A stretch of 64,000 nt of DNA from Paenibacillus sp. J45TS6 (GCF_018403285.1 NZ_BOSJ01000019.1:1-64000); one strand, 5' to 3'; positions 17,784 to 27,680 are shown, counted from the stretch's first letter. A program made the numbers and translations. The notes: generated from the sequence alone by a model not told the origin.

Positions 17784-19331
17784 GTGAGTATAAAAAGAGC
17801 ACTCGTTAGCGTATCAGATAAAACAGGCATCGTGGATTTTTGCCGTGAGTTGTCTAATTTAGGGGTCGAAATTATCTCGACAGGTGGTACCAGCAGCCTG
17901 TTGTCGAAAGAAGGTATTCCAGTCATCGGTATTTCCGACGTAACGGGATTCCCTGAGATTATGGATGGACGTGTAAAAACACTTCACCCTGCCGTACACA
18001 GCGGGCTTCTTGCAGTTAGAGACAATGAAGAACATCAAAAGCAAATGAAGGATCTCGGTCTTGATTACATCGATCTGGTTGTTGTAAATCTCTATCCTTT
18101 CCAAGAAACAATTGCTAAACCAGATGTTTCTTATGAGGATGCAATCGAAAATATCGATATTGGCGGACCAACTATGCTTCGTTCTGCTGCGAAAAACCAT
18201 GCATTTGTTAGTGTTGTTGTAGATGCGAATGACTACAGTCAGGTACTTGCTGAGGTTCGTGAACAAGGAGATACAACTCTTGAGACTCGTAAACAGCTTG
18301 CGGCAAAAGTATTCCGCCATACGGCATCTTACGATGCACTTATTTCCGATTATCTGTCTAATGTGAACGGCGATCCTCTTCCTGAGCGATACACGGTTAC
18401 TTATGAGAAAATTCAGGACCTTCGTTACGGAGAAAATCCTCACCAGCAAGCTGCGTTTTACCGGAAACCTCTTGCACCGCAAGGGACGCTCACTACAGCA
18501 GAGCAGCTTCATGGTAAAGAGCTTTCTTACAACAATATTAATGATGCTAACGCTGCACTTCAGATTGTCAAAGAATTCGAAGAGCCGGCTGTTGTGGCGG
18601 TGAAACATATGAATCCTTGCGGAGTAGGTACGGGGGAAAGCATTTATCAAGCTTATATGAAAGCTTACTCAGCGGATCCAACTTCCATTTTCGGAGGTAT
18701 CGTTGCAGCGAACCGAATCATTGATGCAGATACAGCGGCAAAACTTAGCGAGATCTTCCTTGAGATTGTGCTTGCTCCAGACTTCACAGAAGAAGCACTT
18801 GAAATTCTTACCAAGAAGAAAAATATTCGTCTGCTCAAAATGGGCGAACTGTCTTCTGCTAAAGAACGCACAAGTCAGTTTGTTGTTACAAGTATTGACG
18901 GTGGCATGGTCGTTCAGCAAAGTGACGTACACTCCGTGGATGCAGACGATCTGCAGGTCGTAACTGACCGTGCTCCTTCTGAAGAGGAACTAAAACAACT
19001 TCTGTTCGGATGGAAAGTAGTTAAGCATGTGAAATCAAATGCGATTGTACTTGCTTCTGATAATATGACAGTGGGTGTAGGTGCAGGACAGATGAACCGT
19101 GTAGGTGCAGCGAAAATTGCGCTTGAACAAGCCGCAGATAAAGCAAAAGGAGCTGTGCTCGCTTCGGATGCATTTTTCCCAATGGGCGATACGGTAGAGC
19201 TTGCAGCGAAACACGGTATTACTGCGATTATTCAGCCAGGTGGTTCCATCAAGGATGAAGAGTCCATTAAGGCAGCGAATGAGAACGGAATTGCCATGGT
19301 CTTCACAGGAGTACGTCATTTTAAACATTAA
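17784..19331 (+). CDS. purH: bifunctional AICAR transformylase / IMP cyclohydrolase
   Basis: Last two steps to IMP. The N-terminal MGS-like cyclohydrolase domain has [15 protein letters not shown] and [10 protein letters not shown]. The C-terminal formyltransferase domain has [36 protein letters not shown] and [12 protein letters not shown]. It has 515 residues. GTG 17784, after AGAGGAGGAGC, gives the usual start [11 protein letters not shown]. Confidence 0.97.
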   Translation: MSIKRALVSVSDKTGIVDFCRELSNLGVEIISTGGTSSLLSKEGIPVIGISDVTGFPEIMDGRVKTLHPAVHSGLLAVRDNEEHQKQMKDLGLDYIDLVVVNLYPFQETIAKPDVSYEDAIENIDIGGPTMLRSAAKNHAFVSVVVDANDYSQVLAEVREQGDTTLETRKQLAAKVFRHTASYDALISDYLSNVNGDPLPERYTVTYEKIQDLRYGENPHQQAAFYRKPLAPQGTLTTAEQLHGKELSYNNINDANAALQIVKEFEEPAVVAVKHMNPCGVGTGESIYQAYMKAYSADPTSIFGGIVAANRIIDADTAAKLSEIFLEIVLAPDFTEEALEILTKKKNIRLLKMGELSSAKERTSQFVVTSIDGGMVVQQSDVHSVDADDLQVVTDRAPSEEELKQLLFGWKVVKHVKSNAIVLASDNMTVGVGAGQMNRVGAAKIALEQAADKAKGAVLASDAFFPMGDTVELAAKHGITAIIQPGGSIKDEESIKAANENGIAMVFTGVRHFKH

Positions 19332-19365
19332 TTTCCCAGAAATAAGGTAACAAGGAGATTTTTCA

Positions 19366-19380
19366 TTTCATCATATGAAA
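19366..19380 (+). promoter_or_regulatory. palindrome TTTCAT-N3-ATGAAA in purH-purD gap
   Basis: TTTCATCATATGAAA, the same form as the twin palindromes at 24559-24597. It could be an operator for the same regulator or coincidence; it lies 35 bases after the purH stop. Confidence 0.35.
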
Positions 19381-19529
19381 GATATAGCACCTAAAATGGA
19401 TTCATATTCGAGCGTGATCTGCACACGATCAAAAAGGGGTTTTTGAACGGAACAGAATCTATTTCATAGATTCATAATAAGGTTTTATGAAATTAATTCT
19501 TCAGCAGAGCGTTATCTTATCTTTCCTGG

Positions 19530-19567
19530 GGCTGGGAGTGCAAAGCGGAGAGCTTGGCCTCTCAGCC
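19530..19567 (+). repeat. hairpin before purD
   Basis: GGCTGGGAG / CTCTCAGCC (one G-U) followed by TTTATTATTATT. It resembles a weak terminator or attenuator in the 275-base purH-purD gap, and ends 24 bases before the purD ribosome site. Confidence 0.5.
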
Positions 19568-19606
19568 TTTATTATTATTCAAAGGTACATACTTAAGGAG
19601 GAACTT

Positions 19607-20872
19607 ATGGATATTCTCGTTATTGGTGCTGGCGGACGCGAGCATGCGATCATATGGTCTCTATCAAAAAGCGAAAAGGTAAACACCATTTACTGCGCTC
19701 CCGGAAATGCAGGAATCAGCCAAATTGCACAGTGTGTGCCGATTGGTGTACATGAATTCGAAAAACTAGCTGATTTTGCAATCGAAAAAGAAGTGGGACT
19801 TGTTGTCGTTGGCCCTGATGATCCATTAGCAGATGGAATTGTCGATGTGTTTGAAGCGAAGAACATTCCGGTCTTTGGACCACGAAAAAATGCAGCAGAG
19901 ATTGAAGGAAGTAAGACCTTTATGAAAGATCTGCTTCGCAAATATAACATCCCAACTGCAGCTTACGAGAAGTTCGATAACTATGAAGCAGCACTTGATT
20001 ATCTTCGTTCTCGCCCGGTCCCGATTGTCATTAAAGCCGACGGACTTGCTGCTGGTAAAGGAGTAACCGTAGCTTTTACTCGGGAAGAGGCGGAAACGGC
20101 ACTTCATAGCATGATGGTAGAAAAGACATTTGGTGAATCAGGTGCAAATGTCGTAATCGAAGAGTTCCTGGAAGGTCAGGAAATGTCGATTCTGGCATTT
20201 GTCGATGGAGAAACGGTAAGATGTATGCCAGCAGCACAAGACCACAAACCGGTATACGATGGAGATAAAGGTCCAAATACCGGCGGGATGGGGACATATT
20301 CCCCATTGCCGCATATCGATCAGGCGATTATTGATAAAGCCATAGAAACCATTGTCGTTCCAACAGCAAAAGCAATGGTATCCGAAGATCGCCCGTTCCG
20401 CGGGGTTCTTTTTGCAGGGCTCATGATCTCACCAGACGGTACACCGAAGACCGTAGAATTCAATGCTCGTTTTGGTGATCCCGAGACGCAGGTTGTTCTA
20501 CCAAGACTAAAAACAGACTTGCTCGATATTTTCCTGGCAGCCGTGAACGGTACACTTGCTGATATCGACATTCAGTGGAGTGATGAAGCAGCTGTATGCG
20601 TAATTCTCGCTTCTGGCGGATATCCTGCTTCTTATCCGAAGGGGATTGTCATCTCTGGACTTGAACAAGCAGGGGATGCTCTCGTATTCCATGCAGGGAC
20701 AGCGAAAAATGATGCAGGTGAATATGTAACAAGCGGAGGACGTGTACTTGGCGTCGTGGGCAGAGGAATGTCCACCCTTGAAGCAAGAAATAACGCTTAT
20801 GCGGCTGCAAAACAGATCACTTTCGAAGGTAAGCACCAGCGCTCTGATATTGCAGCAAAAGCTTTAGTGTAG
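19607..20872 (+). CDS. purD: GAR synthetase
   Basis: Phosphoribosylamine-glycine ligase, second step of the pathway. It is a 421-residue ATP-grasp enzyme with MDILVIGAGGREHAI, IVIKADGLAAGKGV, DHKPVYDGDKGPNTGGMG and EFNARFGDPETQ. ATG 19607 follows TAAGGAGGAAC; a longer in-frame extension upstream is rejected on length. It is the last gene of the operon, with a terminator 60 bases on. Confidence 0.97.
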   Translation: MDILVIGAGGREHAIIWSLSKSEKVNTIYCAPGNAGISQIAQCVPIGVHEFEKLADFAIEKEVGLVVVGPDDPLADGIVDVFEAKNIPVFGPRKNAAEIEGSKTFMKDLLRKYNIPTAAYEKFDNYEAALDYLRSRPVPIVIKADGLAAGKGVTVAFTREEAETALHSMMVEKTFGESGANVVIEEFLEGQEMSILAFVDGETVRCMPAAQDHKPVYDGDKGPNTGGMGTYSPLPHIDQAIIDKAIETIVVPTAKAMVSEDRPFRGVLFAGLMISPDGTPKTVEFNARFGDPETQVVLPRLKTDLLDIFLAAVNGTLADIDIQWSDEAAVCVILASGGYPASYPKGIVISGLEQAGDALVFHAGTAKNDAGEYVTSGGRVLGVVGRGMSTLEARNNAYAAAKQITFEGKHQRSDIAAKALV

Positions 20873-20931
20873 GGTGAAATGTAGATCCGGCATACAAATA
20901 GCAGTAGATTAAAACAAATAGATCAAAAACA

Positions 20932-20978
20932 AACAGATCAAATCAGAGTAGGAGCGCTCGGTTTGGTCTGTTTTTCTT
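20932..20978 (+). terminator. pur operon terminator
   Basis: AACAGATCAAA / TTTGGTCTGTT stem (one G-U) followed by TTTCTTTT, after purD. Confidence 0.85.
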
Positions 20979-21005
20979 TTAATGAAGAGGAAATCATATC
21001 TACTC

Positions 21006-21070
21006 TTGAATTGCGGACGAAAAAGAAGTATGATGAATTCAAGGTAATTATCTTAAAATTAAGATAATTA
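21006..21070 (+). promoter_or_regulatory. mhqD promoter and MarR-type operator
   Basis: TTGAAT (21006-21011), a 17-base spacer and TATGAT (21029-21034) form a promoter. Just downstream, TAATTATCTTAA (21045-21056) and TTAAGATAATTA (21059-21070) are perfect 12-bp arms separated by AA. The core ATCTT/AAGAT layout recalls the MhqR operator of B. subtilis (TATCT...AGATA). No mhqR gene is in the window. The rest of the 364-base gap holds the pur terminator and a low-complexity AGAACT-rich leader. Confidence 0.65.
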
Positions 21071-21236
21071 AATGAGCGAGGACACGCAAAGAACGAGAGA
21101 ACTGGGTAACAAAACTGGGTATTAGGTAATAGAACTAGAATAGAACTGAACAGAACTGATAACGGCTTGATTGACTAAGGGCAATGTCTCGATTGATTAA
21201 AGGTAATGTGATATGAAATAAAAGGAGAGCGAAGAT

Positions 21237-21854
21237 ATGACGATGAAACATGTATTCCATAAAGGGTCAAATCCAGACTTGCCTACTATATTAGTGCTTC
21301 ATGGCACAGGTGGAACGGAAACGGATCTAATTCCACTGGCAGAGATGGTATCTCCATATTCAAATATTTTAGGGGTTCGTGGAAATGTGAGCGAACATGG
21401 AATGTCCCGATTTTTCCGCCGCTTGGCAGAAGGGGTGTTTGATGTAGAAGACCTGATCTTCCGCACAAAAGAACTGCATGAGTTTTTGGATGAAGCAGCT
21501 AAGACTTATAACTTTGACCGAAGTAACGTAGTAGCGATCGGTTATTCAAACGGTGCTAATATTGCGGGAAGTCTTCTATTCCACTATGCCGACTCATTAA
21601 AGGGAGCAATTCTGCATCATCCTATGGTTCCTTTACGTGACAAAGAATTGCCTGATTTATCTGGAGTTCCTGTTTTTATCGCTGCCGGCAAAAACGATCC
21701 GATGTGCGCACCTCAAGAATCCGAAGATCTTCAGCAGCTTCTTGAAGGGGCGGGGGCAAGCGTACAGTTACATTGGGAAAATCACGGTCATCAGCTGAGT
21801 CGTACAGAAGTGGTAGCAGCCGCTGCATGGTTTAAGCAAAACATCATTTCTTAA
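21237..21854 (+). CDS. mhqD: MhqD-type alpha/beta hydrolase
   Basis: A 205-residue carboxylesterase-fold protein. It has an LVLHGTGGTETDL oxyanion region, nucleophile Ser in IGYSNGANIAG, an Asp in AGKNDPMC and a His in ENHGHQLS. RGNVSEHGMSRFFRRLAEGVFDVEDL closely resembles B. subtilis MhqD, which belongs to the MhqR regulon for quinone and catechol resistance. The natural substrate is unknown. The operator upstream supports the assignment. ATG follows AAAGGAGAG. Confidence 0.85.
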   Translation: MTMKHVFHKGSNPDLPTILVLHGTGGTETDLIPLAEMVSPYSNILGVRGNVSEHGMSRFFRRLAEGVFDVEDLIFRTKELHEFLDEAAKTYNFDRSNVVAIGYSNGANIAGSLLFHYADSLKGAILHHPMVPLRDKELPDLSGVPVFIAAGKNDPMCAPQESEDLQQLLEGAGASVQLHWENHGHQLSRTEVVAAAAWFKQNIIS

Positions 21855-21906
21855 GACGTAGGATCCGATAAGAAAAGTAGCAGGACAGCTTACTAGTAAC
21901 ATAATG

Positions 21907-21960
<54 letters not shown>

Positions 21961-22034
21961 TCAATAAGTGAATCATATTCATGATACTTCTCGGTGTTTA
22001 AACAAAAGTAAATATAGAACATAACAGTTTCGTT

Positions 22035-22105
22035 CGTCTAAAATGTTGTCTAAAATGTTGTCTGAAATTTCGTCTACAATATAGCCTCAAAATAGCCTTA
22101 AATTT
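22035..22105 (+). repeat. 12-bp degenerate tandem repeats
   Basis: Two exact copies of GTCTAAAATGTT, then diverging copies GTCTGAAATTTC and GTCTACAATATA and two GCCT-led remnants. It is non-coding, between the GTAA array and a bidirectional terminator. Confidence 0.75.
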
Positions 22106-22138
22106 AATGAATTATAAATTTAATTCAAGTAACATACA

Positions 22139-22183
22139 AAAACCCAAAGGTGTTCTCTCTATACGAGAACACCTTTGGGTTTT
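22139..22183 (+). terminator. bidirectional terminator
   Basis: AAAACCCAAAGGTGTTCTC / GAGAACACCTTTGGGTTTT, a perfect 19-bp stem with a seven-base loop, T-rich on both strands. It serves mhqD (+) and the convergent DUF4176 gene (-). Confidence 0.95.
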
Positions 22184-22224
22184 CTTTTTCCACTGCTAGT
22201 TGCAGTCACAGTCGCAATTCTGAA

Positions 22225-22509
22225 TTACTCTGCTTCTTTAATGGCTTCAGCAAGAATCTTGCGGAAAGCAACTTCCTCATGATCTTCGAAGCCTTTGAAA
22301 ATAACGTCTTTAATATCTTCATGATTAAAGAAGGCATTGGAATCTTCCGTCAGATTCCCGTGAGGATAGTAGCATGCAACATAATCCCATGTATTTTGAG
22401 ATTCCGTATCATTTTGCAAACGGCCGTAAATCATCAGCTTCTGTTTCCACTCTTTGATGCGTACAACAGAGCCAATCGGCAGTAAGTCTTGTTCGTAGTT
22501 AATCGACAT
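22225..22509 (-). CDS. DUF4176 family protein
   Basis: A 94-residue soluble protein with the DUF4176 pattern LLPIGSVVRIKEWKQKLMIYGR, WDYVACYYPHGN and FFNHEDIKDVIFKGFEDHEE. Family function is unknown; members often lie near type VII secretion or LXG toxin loci, but none is visible here. ATG follows AGGAGGACC on the minus strand. It is monocistronic, converging on mhqD. Confidence 0.85.
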   Translation of the reverse strand: MSINYEQDLLPIGSVVRIKEWKQKLMIYGRLQNDTESQNTWDYVACYYPHGNLTEDSNAFFNHEDIKDVIFKGFEDHEEVAFRKILAEAIKEAE

Positions 22510-22729
22510 TGGTTAGGGTCCTCCTCTTTCAAACACTGCTTTTATTTAAACACAGGTTTGCAGTGATATGCAAAATGTAACCTGAAAGAAAAGTTGATTT
22601 TTTATGGAAATTCAGGAAAATCCGCAAAACGAACCGTCATTCATCCGTCCAAAGATGGTACAATACATAAAATAGAAAATATGTGCAGCGAACGTAAAGC
22701 TGACCAAATCAAGCGGAGTGTGGGAGAAA

Positions 22730-24010
22730 ATGAAATCTGTAGAGACACCTAATCATGGAACGGTCCCTGTAGTGGGAATGGAAGATATCGTTAGAGCACA
22801 CCATGTACTGAGAGAGGTCATCGTAAGAACGCCGCTCCAGCGTGATGCTGTACTGTCTGCAAAGTACAATTGTGAAGTCTATCTGAAAAGAGAAGATCTG
22901 CAAGTCGTTCGTTCATTTAAAATCCGCGGTGCCTATAACATGATCCGAAACTTATCCGCTGAAGAGCGTGAGCGAGGCATTGTTTGTGCGAGTGCAGGAA
23001 ATCATGCACAAGGGGTTGCTTTTTCATGTAATGCCCTTGGGATTCAAGGCAAAATCTTTATGCCAAGCACAACTCCAAATCAGAAGGTTAAGCAAGTGAA
23101 ACGTTTTGGCGGCAGCAACATTGAAGTTGTCCTTACGGGGGATACGTATGATGATTCCTATGAAGCGGCTATGCGGGTAAGAGATGAGCAGGAACTTACG
23201 TTCATTCATCCATTTGATCAGCCGAAGATTATTGCAGGGAACGGGACAATCGGGATGGAAGTCATGGAGGATCTTGATGGACCTGCTGATTATGTATTTG
23301 TGACGATTGGCGGCGGCGGTCTGGCTGCTGGAGTTGGAACCTATGTTAAAACAGTGCATCCACAGACGCAGGTAATTGGGGTGGAGCCTTTAGGCGCAGC
23401 ATCCATGACTGAGGCAATGGAGCAGAAACAGGTGGTTACGCTTCAGAAGATTGATAAGTTTGTCGATGGGGCAGCGGTGAAAAGAGTTGGGGATTTAACC
23501 TATGATATCTGTACCCGAACACTGGATGATGTAGTTAAGGTTCCGGAAGGAAAAGCATGTACCACCATCTTGGAACTATATAATGAGAATGCAATTGTAG
23601 TCGAACCTGCGGGCTCTCTTGCCGTAGCTGCACTGGAACAGTATAAAGAGAAGATCAAAGGTAAAAAAGTCGTATGTATTATTAGCGGCGGAAACAACGA
23701 TATTGACCGGATGCAGGAGATTAAGGAACGTTCACTTATCTATGAAGGACTCAAACATTATTTCATGATTAATTTCCCGCAGCGTGCAGGTGCCCTTCGT
23801 GAATTTCTCTCGGATGTACTTGGTCCAGATGATGATATCGCAAGATTTGAATATACAAAGAAAAATGATAAAGAAAATGGTCCTGCCCTTGTCGGTATAG
23901 AGCTGCTAAACAAAGAGGATTACGAGCCGCTGGTTGAACGAATGAAGGCAAAAAACATCCAGTATACGGAACTCAACAAAGACCAAAACTTATTCAATCT
24001 ACTGATCTGA
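22730..24010 (+). CDS. ilvA: threonine ammonia-lyase (biosynthetic type)
   Basis: PLP enzyme converting threonine to 2-oxobutyrate for isoleucine synthesis. The PLP Lys is residue 64 in RSFKIRGAY, the phosphate-binding GGGGLAAG is present, and the C-terminal regulatory ACT-like part contains FPQRAGALREFLSDVLGPDDDI. It has 426 residues, closely matching B. subtilis IlvA (422). ATG 22730 was chosen; GTG 22718 is in frame but has poor spacing to GGAG. No T-box leader is visible upstream. Confidence 0.96.
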   Translation: MKSVETPNHGTVPVVGMEDIVRAHHVLREVIVRTPLQRDAVLSAKYNCEVYLKREDLQVVRSFKIRGAYNMIRNLSAEERERGIVCASAGNHAQGVAFSCNALGIQGKIFMPSTTPNQKVKQVKRFGGSNIEVVLTGDTYDDSYEAAMRVRDEQELTFIHPFDQPKIIAGNGTIGMEVMEDLDGPADYVFVTIGGGGLAAGVGTYVKTVHPQTQVIGVEPLGAASMTEAMEQKQVVTLQKIDKFVDGAAVKRVGDLTYDICTRTLDDVVKVPEGKACTTILELYNENAIVVEPAGSLAVAALEQYKEKIKGKKVVCIISGGNNDIDRMQEIKERSLIYEGLKHYFMINFPQRAGALREFLSDVLGPDDDIARFEYTKKNDKENGPALVGIELLNKEDYEPLVERMKAKNIQYTELNKDQNLFNLLI

Positions 24011-24093
24011 TCATTTTGTGAAAAACCCATAAGTGATGGATGGATTCAAATTTTTAAAGATGCTGGATCTAAAAAGTGAATATAACGATCGAC

Positions 24094-24129
24094 AAACCCC
24101 CGTGAAGAAAGGTTCGCGGGGGTTTTGTT
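24094..24129 (+). terminator. terminator after ilvA
   Basis: AAACCCCCG / CGGGGGTTT stem with a 14-base loop followed by TGTTTG. Confidence 0.88.
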
Positions 24130-24155
24130 TGTTTGTTAAATGTTGTGAAAATCGA

Positions 24156-24539
24156 TTATTTATGATTGCTTCGTTCCATAAACTCTAGACGATTTCCAAA
24201 AGGATCATGAAGATAAAATCGAACGACACCTTCCTCTTGACGGGCATCATCTGCGATGATCGGAATCCCTTGATCTACTAAGTAGCTGCGTAACGCTTCT
24301 AGCTGTTTTACATCAAAAGCAGGATGAGCTTTTGTAGCTGGAGAAAAATCAGCCTGCACGCCGATATGAACCTCGTGACTTCCACAAAGAAACCATACAC
24401 CGCCCCTTTTTTGCAGTACTTCCGGTTTAGGGATTTCGGTAAACCCAAGGATTTCACTGTAAAAATGACGAGCTTCTGCCTCGCATCCGGGAGGACCGGC
24501 AAGCTGAACATGATCAATACCAACATAATGATAGTTCAT
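24156..24539 (-). CDS. VOC family protein (glyoxalase/bleomycin-resistance fold)
   Basis: A 127-residue VOC-fold protein. It has YVGIDHVQLAGP at the start, FYSEILGF, and the closing VRFYLHDPFGNRLEFME; the His and Glu are the usual metal-ligand positions. The family includes dioxygenases, glyoxalases and resistance proteins, so the substrate cannot be assigned. ATG 24539 lies eight bases from GAGGAG. Two palindromes cover its promoter region, so it is probably repressed or induced by a small-molecule regulator. Confidence 0.85.
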   Translation of the reverse strand: MNYHYVGIDHVQLAGPPGCEAEARHFYSEILGFTEIPKPEVLQKRGGVWFLCGSHEVHIGVQADFSPATKAHPAFDVKQLEALRSYLVDQGIPIIADDARQEEGVVRFYLHDPFGNRLEFMERSNHK

Positions 24540-24558
24540 GGATTTCACTCCTCTTCCT

Positions 24559-24597
24559 GTTTCATATAATGAAACTTAATTTCATAAGATGAAATTA
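24559..24597 (-). promoter_or_regulatory. twin palindromic operator of the VOC gene
   Basis: GTTTCAT-ATA-ATGAAAC (24559-24575) and TAATTTCAT-AAG-ATGAAATTA (24577-24597) are both perfect inverted repeats with the core TTTCAT-N3-ATGAAA. Their centres are 20 bp apart, about two helical turns. They lie between the ribosome site and a possible -35/-10 (TTGATA/TCTTAT) on the minus strand. Confidence 0.75.
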
Positions 24598-24782
24598 CTA
24601 TCATTATATCAATAAAATGGAAAATGGAGAAGTGTTTCTTACCAAACCCCTATTTTATGCTCACTAAAATATATTTTTGTTTTCCATTCCTTTTATGGAA
24701 CTTTATCCCATCTGCTTGCGTTATAAGATTGCTAAGCTAAACCAAGTTAATAATAATCCAAATACTGGAGGTAACAATAATA

Positions 24783-27578
24783 ATGAAAAAATGGATCTCC
24801 ACAGCAGTCATTGCTGCCTTAATTACAGCAAGTGTTCCCCCTGTCGTGTCTCACGCTGCAGTAGCCATACAGATTTACATTGATAACGAGAAATTATCAG
24901 CTTCACAACCCCCCATTATGAAAGGCGCCAGAGTACTGGTTCCACTTCGGTCTATTTTTGAAGGGCTGAACGCAAAGGTCGTATGGAACAATAAATCGAA
25001 GACGGTTACGGCAACCAAAGGCGACCAGACGGTATCTCTGAAGATCGGATCAAAGACGGCTACTATTAATGGCAATACGGTATATCTAGATATTCCAGCA
25101 TCCGTAGTTAAGGGGAATACAATGGTTCCCATTCGATTCGTAACCGAAGCATTGGGAGAAGAAGTGTATTGGAACTCTCAGGCAAAACGTGTGGATATCG
25201 TCACGAAGAGTGATGATTTGTCTAGCTCTACGATTACAACGAGTGTAGGTACTCAGTATGGTGACGGCCGGGATATAAAAGTAGATTTTACACCTTCGCA
25301 GAACGAAGGCGGAGTATACGAATACCGTGTCATGCTAGTCAAGGATACAAGTGCAGGCAACTTTACACTTAATGCAGCCATGAATATAACCTCTGCGAAC
25401 TATACTCAAGTAAGCAAAAGGAATGGAAATGTGAGTGTCACTTTAGGAGAGAACACACGGGATGTGAGCGGAGAGAAGATCAGATCCGGCGTAACTTACA
25501 AAGTGTATGTATTAACCGTTGGAAACGATGCTGCTGACTATGCCTCACTTCTTTCATCCGCTAGAAATTCAATTACCCTGACAGCAAAACCAGCGGTTCA
25601 AGCGGTAAGTGAACTGCGTGTCAAAGATGTTGCTAATAACGGAGATGGCCGTGATCTTCAGATTAGTTTCAAACAGCCTGGAACGACATCGGATATTAAC
25701 AGCTACCGTGCATTTATCGTTAAGACCAAAGACGCATCATCTTTTGATCTAAATGCGGCGAACCGTGCTTCGAGCAGTTACTCGACAGTCATCGGTAAAT
25801 CAGGAAGTTCCGTGATTACGACGACACTTTCCTCTTCATCACGCGATGTATCAGGGGATCTTATCAAGAATGGAACCGCATATACGCTGTTTGTTCTCTC
25901 GACTAGTACGAATACGAATGATAAACAAAATAGACTGTCCTCTGGTTCTTCGAGCTTCACTTTGGACGGAAGTACACTGACTGCTCCTTCCATTACATCG
26001 GTAACTGACCGAAGTGACTACGGAGATGCGCGAGACCTGCAGGTTTCTTTCAACAAAACAGGTGACGAGTCAAAAGTAGGCTTTTATCGGGTGTTTGTCG
26101 TCCGCAATAATAACAGCTCTTCATTTACGATGAGTGAAGCGAATAAAGTATCTTCGGGAAGCTATTATGATATTTCGAAGAATGGAAAAAATCAGACGAT
26201 TACACTGCCGCAAAGCCTAAAAGATACGAGCGGGATTACGGTTCGTGAAGGAGAAAGCTATCGTGTGTTCGTAGCAGCTATGGGAAATCAGCAAGGAGGA
26301 TATGAGAACTTATTATCATCTTCCTCTAATGCAATCTCCTTAAGTAACAACTCGGTATCAAAACCGGCGACAAGTGTAGGTGTAAGTGATATTCAGGATT
26401 ACGGAGACGGACGGGATCTACAGGTTACCTTTAATAAATCATCTGAAGAATCTCGCGTGGATCATTACCGTGTATTTGTAGTGAAGTCAGGCAATGCAGG
26501 AAGCTTCGACCTTTCTAGAGCAAATGGGATGAGCAGTGATCGGTATACAAGAGTAAATAAAACAGGTGGAAATCTGAAGGTTACACTCGCATCCGGGGCA
26601 AAGGATACAGATGGATCAGCGATCCGCAGCGGGGTGAGTTACCGGGTATTCGTACTTGCGGTAAGTAACCGCGGAGATAGTAAGCTAAATGCACTGTCAT
26701 CTGCCTCTTCAGCGATACAGCTGTCTTCAAGCAGTGTCAGACCTGCTTCTAATGTATCAGCGAATATCAAAGGAAATAATGGGGACGGCCGTGATGTGAC
26801 GATCGCTTTCCAAAAAGCTTCGGATGAAACCGGAATATCCCGTTACCTTATCATGCTTGTGCGAGCAGATGAAGCAAGCCGCTTTGATCTTTCCGCAGCA
26901 AATCGTGTATCGTCAAATAATTACACGGCGGTAAATAAAAACGGTTCGAATATCTCCAAGCTTCTTGGAGAAGGAACCAAGGATATTAACGGTAATAAGC
27001 TGGTTGCCGGTATTAGCTATAAAGCGTTTGTTCTCTCACTAGCAGATGGTTCAACCCGTTCGGACAGTGCCTTATCCGATGGATCAAGTAACTTTACACT
27101 GAACCAGCCTTCTGTTCAGGTAGATCAGGCTAACATAACGAAGGTAGAGAATAAGCCGAATGGAAACCCGGCAGTACAAGTGAATTTCAATAAAGCAGGG
27201 GATGAGAAAGGTCTTTCTTTCTATGCAGTAATTGCTGTTAAAGCAGCTTCAGCTAGTCAGTTTACTTTGGATCAAGCGAATGCCCTGCCAAGATCACAAT
27301 ACACATCCGTGAATAAATCGGGTGGAAACGGAGTCGCCACTGTAGATACTTCGACGCTGGATTCAGATGGAAGTTCACTAAAACCAGGGGTGAGTTACCG
27401 ATTCTTTGTTCTATCTGTAGCCGATGGAGATAAAGCAACGATTAATAATTTATCCCGAGCTAGCGATTCCATTGTCCTTGAAGAACTAGCACCAATGAAA
27501 GAAGAAAAGAAAGAAGAACCGAAGGAAGAACCGAATGGGGAAAAGAAAGAAGATAAGAAAGAAGATAAGGGGAACTAG
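24783..27578 (+). CDS. secreted copper-amine-oxidase-N domain protein with six repeats
   Basis: A 931-residue exported protein with a signal peptide at residues 1-25 (cleavage after SHA). Residues ~27-140 form the copper amine oxidase N-terminal-like domain (LVPLRSIFEGLNAKVVWN, VPIRFVTEALGEEVYWN), a common cell-surface module not itself an oxidase. Six ~105-115-residue beta-rich repeats follow, each built as GDGRDLQVSFNK...YRVFVVK...FDLxxAN...DxxGxxIRxGVxYRVFVL...LSSxSxxI. The sixth lacks GDGRD. The last ~28 residues are Lys/Glu-rich. ATG follows GGAGGTAA. Function unknown; envelope or adhesive role inferred. Confidence 0.88.
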   Translation: MKKWISTAVIAALITASVPPVVSHAAVAIQIYIDNEKLSASQPPIMKGARVLVPLRSIFEGLNAKVVWNNKSKTVTATKGDQTVSLKIGSKTATINGNTVYLDIPASVVKGNTMVPIRFVTEALGEEVYWNSQAKRVDIVTKSDDLSSSTITTSVGTQYGDGRDIKVDFTPSQNEGGVYEYRVMLVKDTSAGNFTLNAAMNITSANYTQVSKRNGNVSVTLGENTRDVSGEKIRSGVTYKVYVLTVGNDAADYASLLSSARNSITLTAKPAVQAVSELRVKDVANNGDGRDLQISFKQPGTTSDINSYRAFIVKTKDASSFDLNAANRASSSYSTVIGKSGSSVITTTLSSSSRDVSGDLIKNGTAYTLFVLSTSTNTNDKQNRLSSGSSSFTLDGSTLTAPSITSVTDRSDYGDARDLQVSFNKTGDESKVGFYRVFVVRNNNSSSFTMSEANKVSSGSYYDISKNGKNQTITLPQSLKDTSGITVREGESYRVFVAAMGNQQGGYENLLSSSSNAISLSNNSVSKPATSVGVSDIQDYGDGRDLQVTFNKSSEESRVDHYRVFVVKSGNAGSFDLSRANGMSSDRYTRVNKTGGNLKVTLASGAKDTDGSAIRSGVSYRVFVLAVSNRGDSKLNALSSASSAIQLSSSSVRPASNVSANIKGNNGDGRDVTIAFQKASDETGISRYLIMLVRADEASRFDLSAANRVSSNNYTAVNKNGSNISKLLGEGTKDINGNKLVAGISYKAFVLSLADGSTRSDSALSDGSSNFTLNQPSVQVDQANITKVENKPNGNPAVQVNFNKAGDEKGLSFYAVIAVKAASASQFTLDQANALPRSQYTSVNKSGGNGVATVDTSTLDSDGSSLKPGVSYRFFVLSVADGDKATINNLSRASDSIVLEELAPMKEEKKEEPKEEPNGEKKEDKKEDKGN

Positions 27579-27611
27579 AAATAAGGTAATTTGAAGAGGG
27601 AATGATGAACG

Positions 27612-27645
27612 AAAGCCGGGACCATGGAGTATGGTTCCGGCTTTT
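27612..27645 (+). terminator. bidirectional terminator
   Basis: AAAGCCGGGACCAT / ATGGTTCCGGCTTT (one mismatch-type pair) with a short loop. A-rich and T-rich flanks suit both converging genes. Confidence 0.85.
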
Positions 27646-27680
27646 ATGCTTGCCTTGCGTTTGTAGATAAAGGCGCGAGA

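Noticed and set aside
22560-22729. T-box leader upstream of ilvA
   Set aside because: No T-box sequence or specifier-loop structure is visible, and the space is too short.
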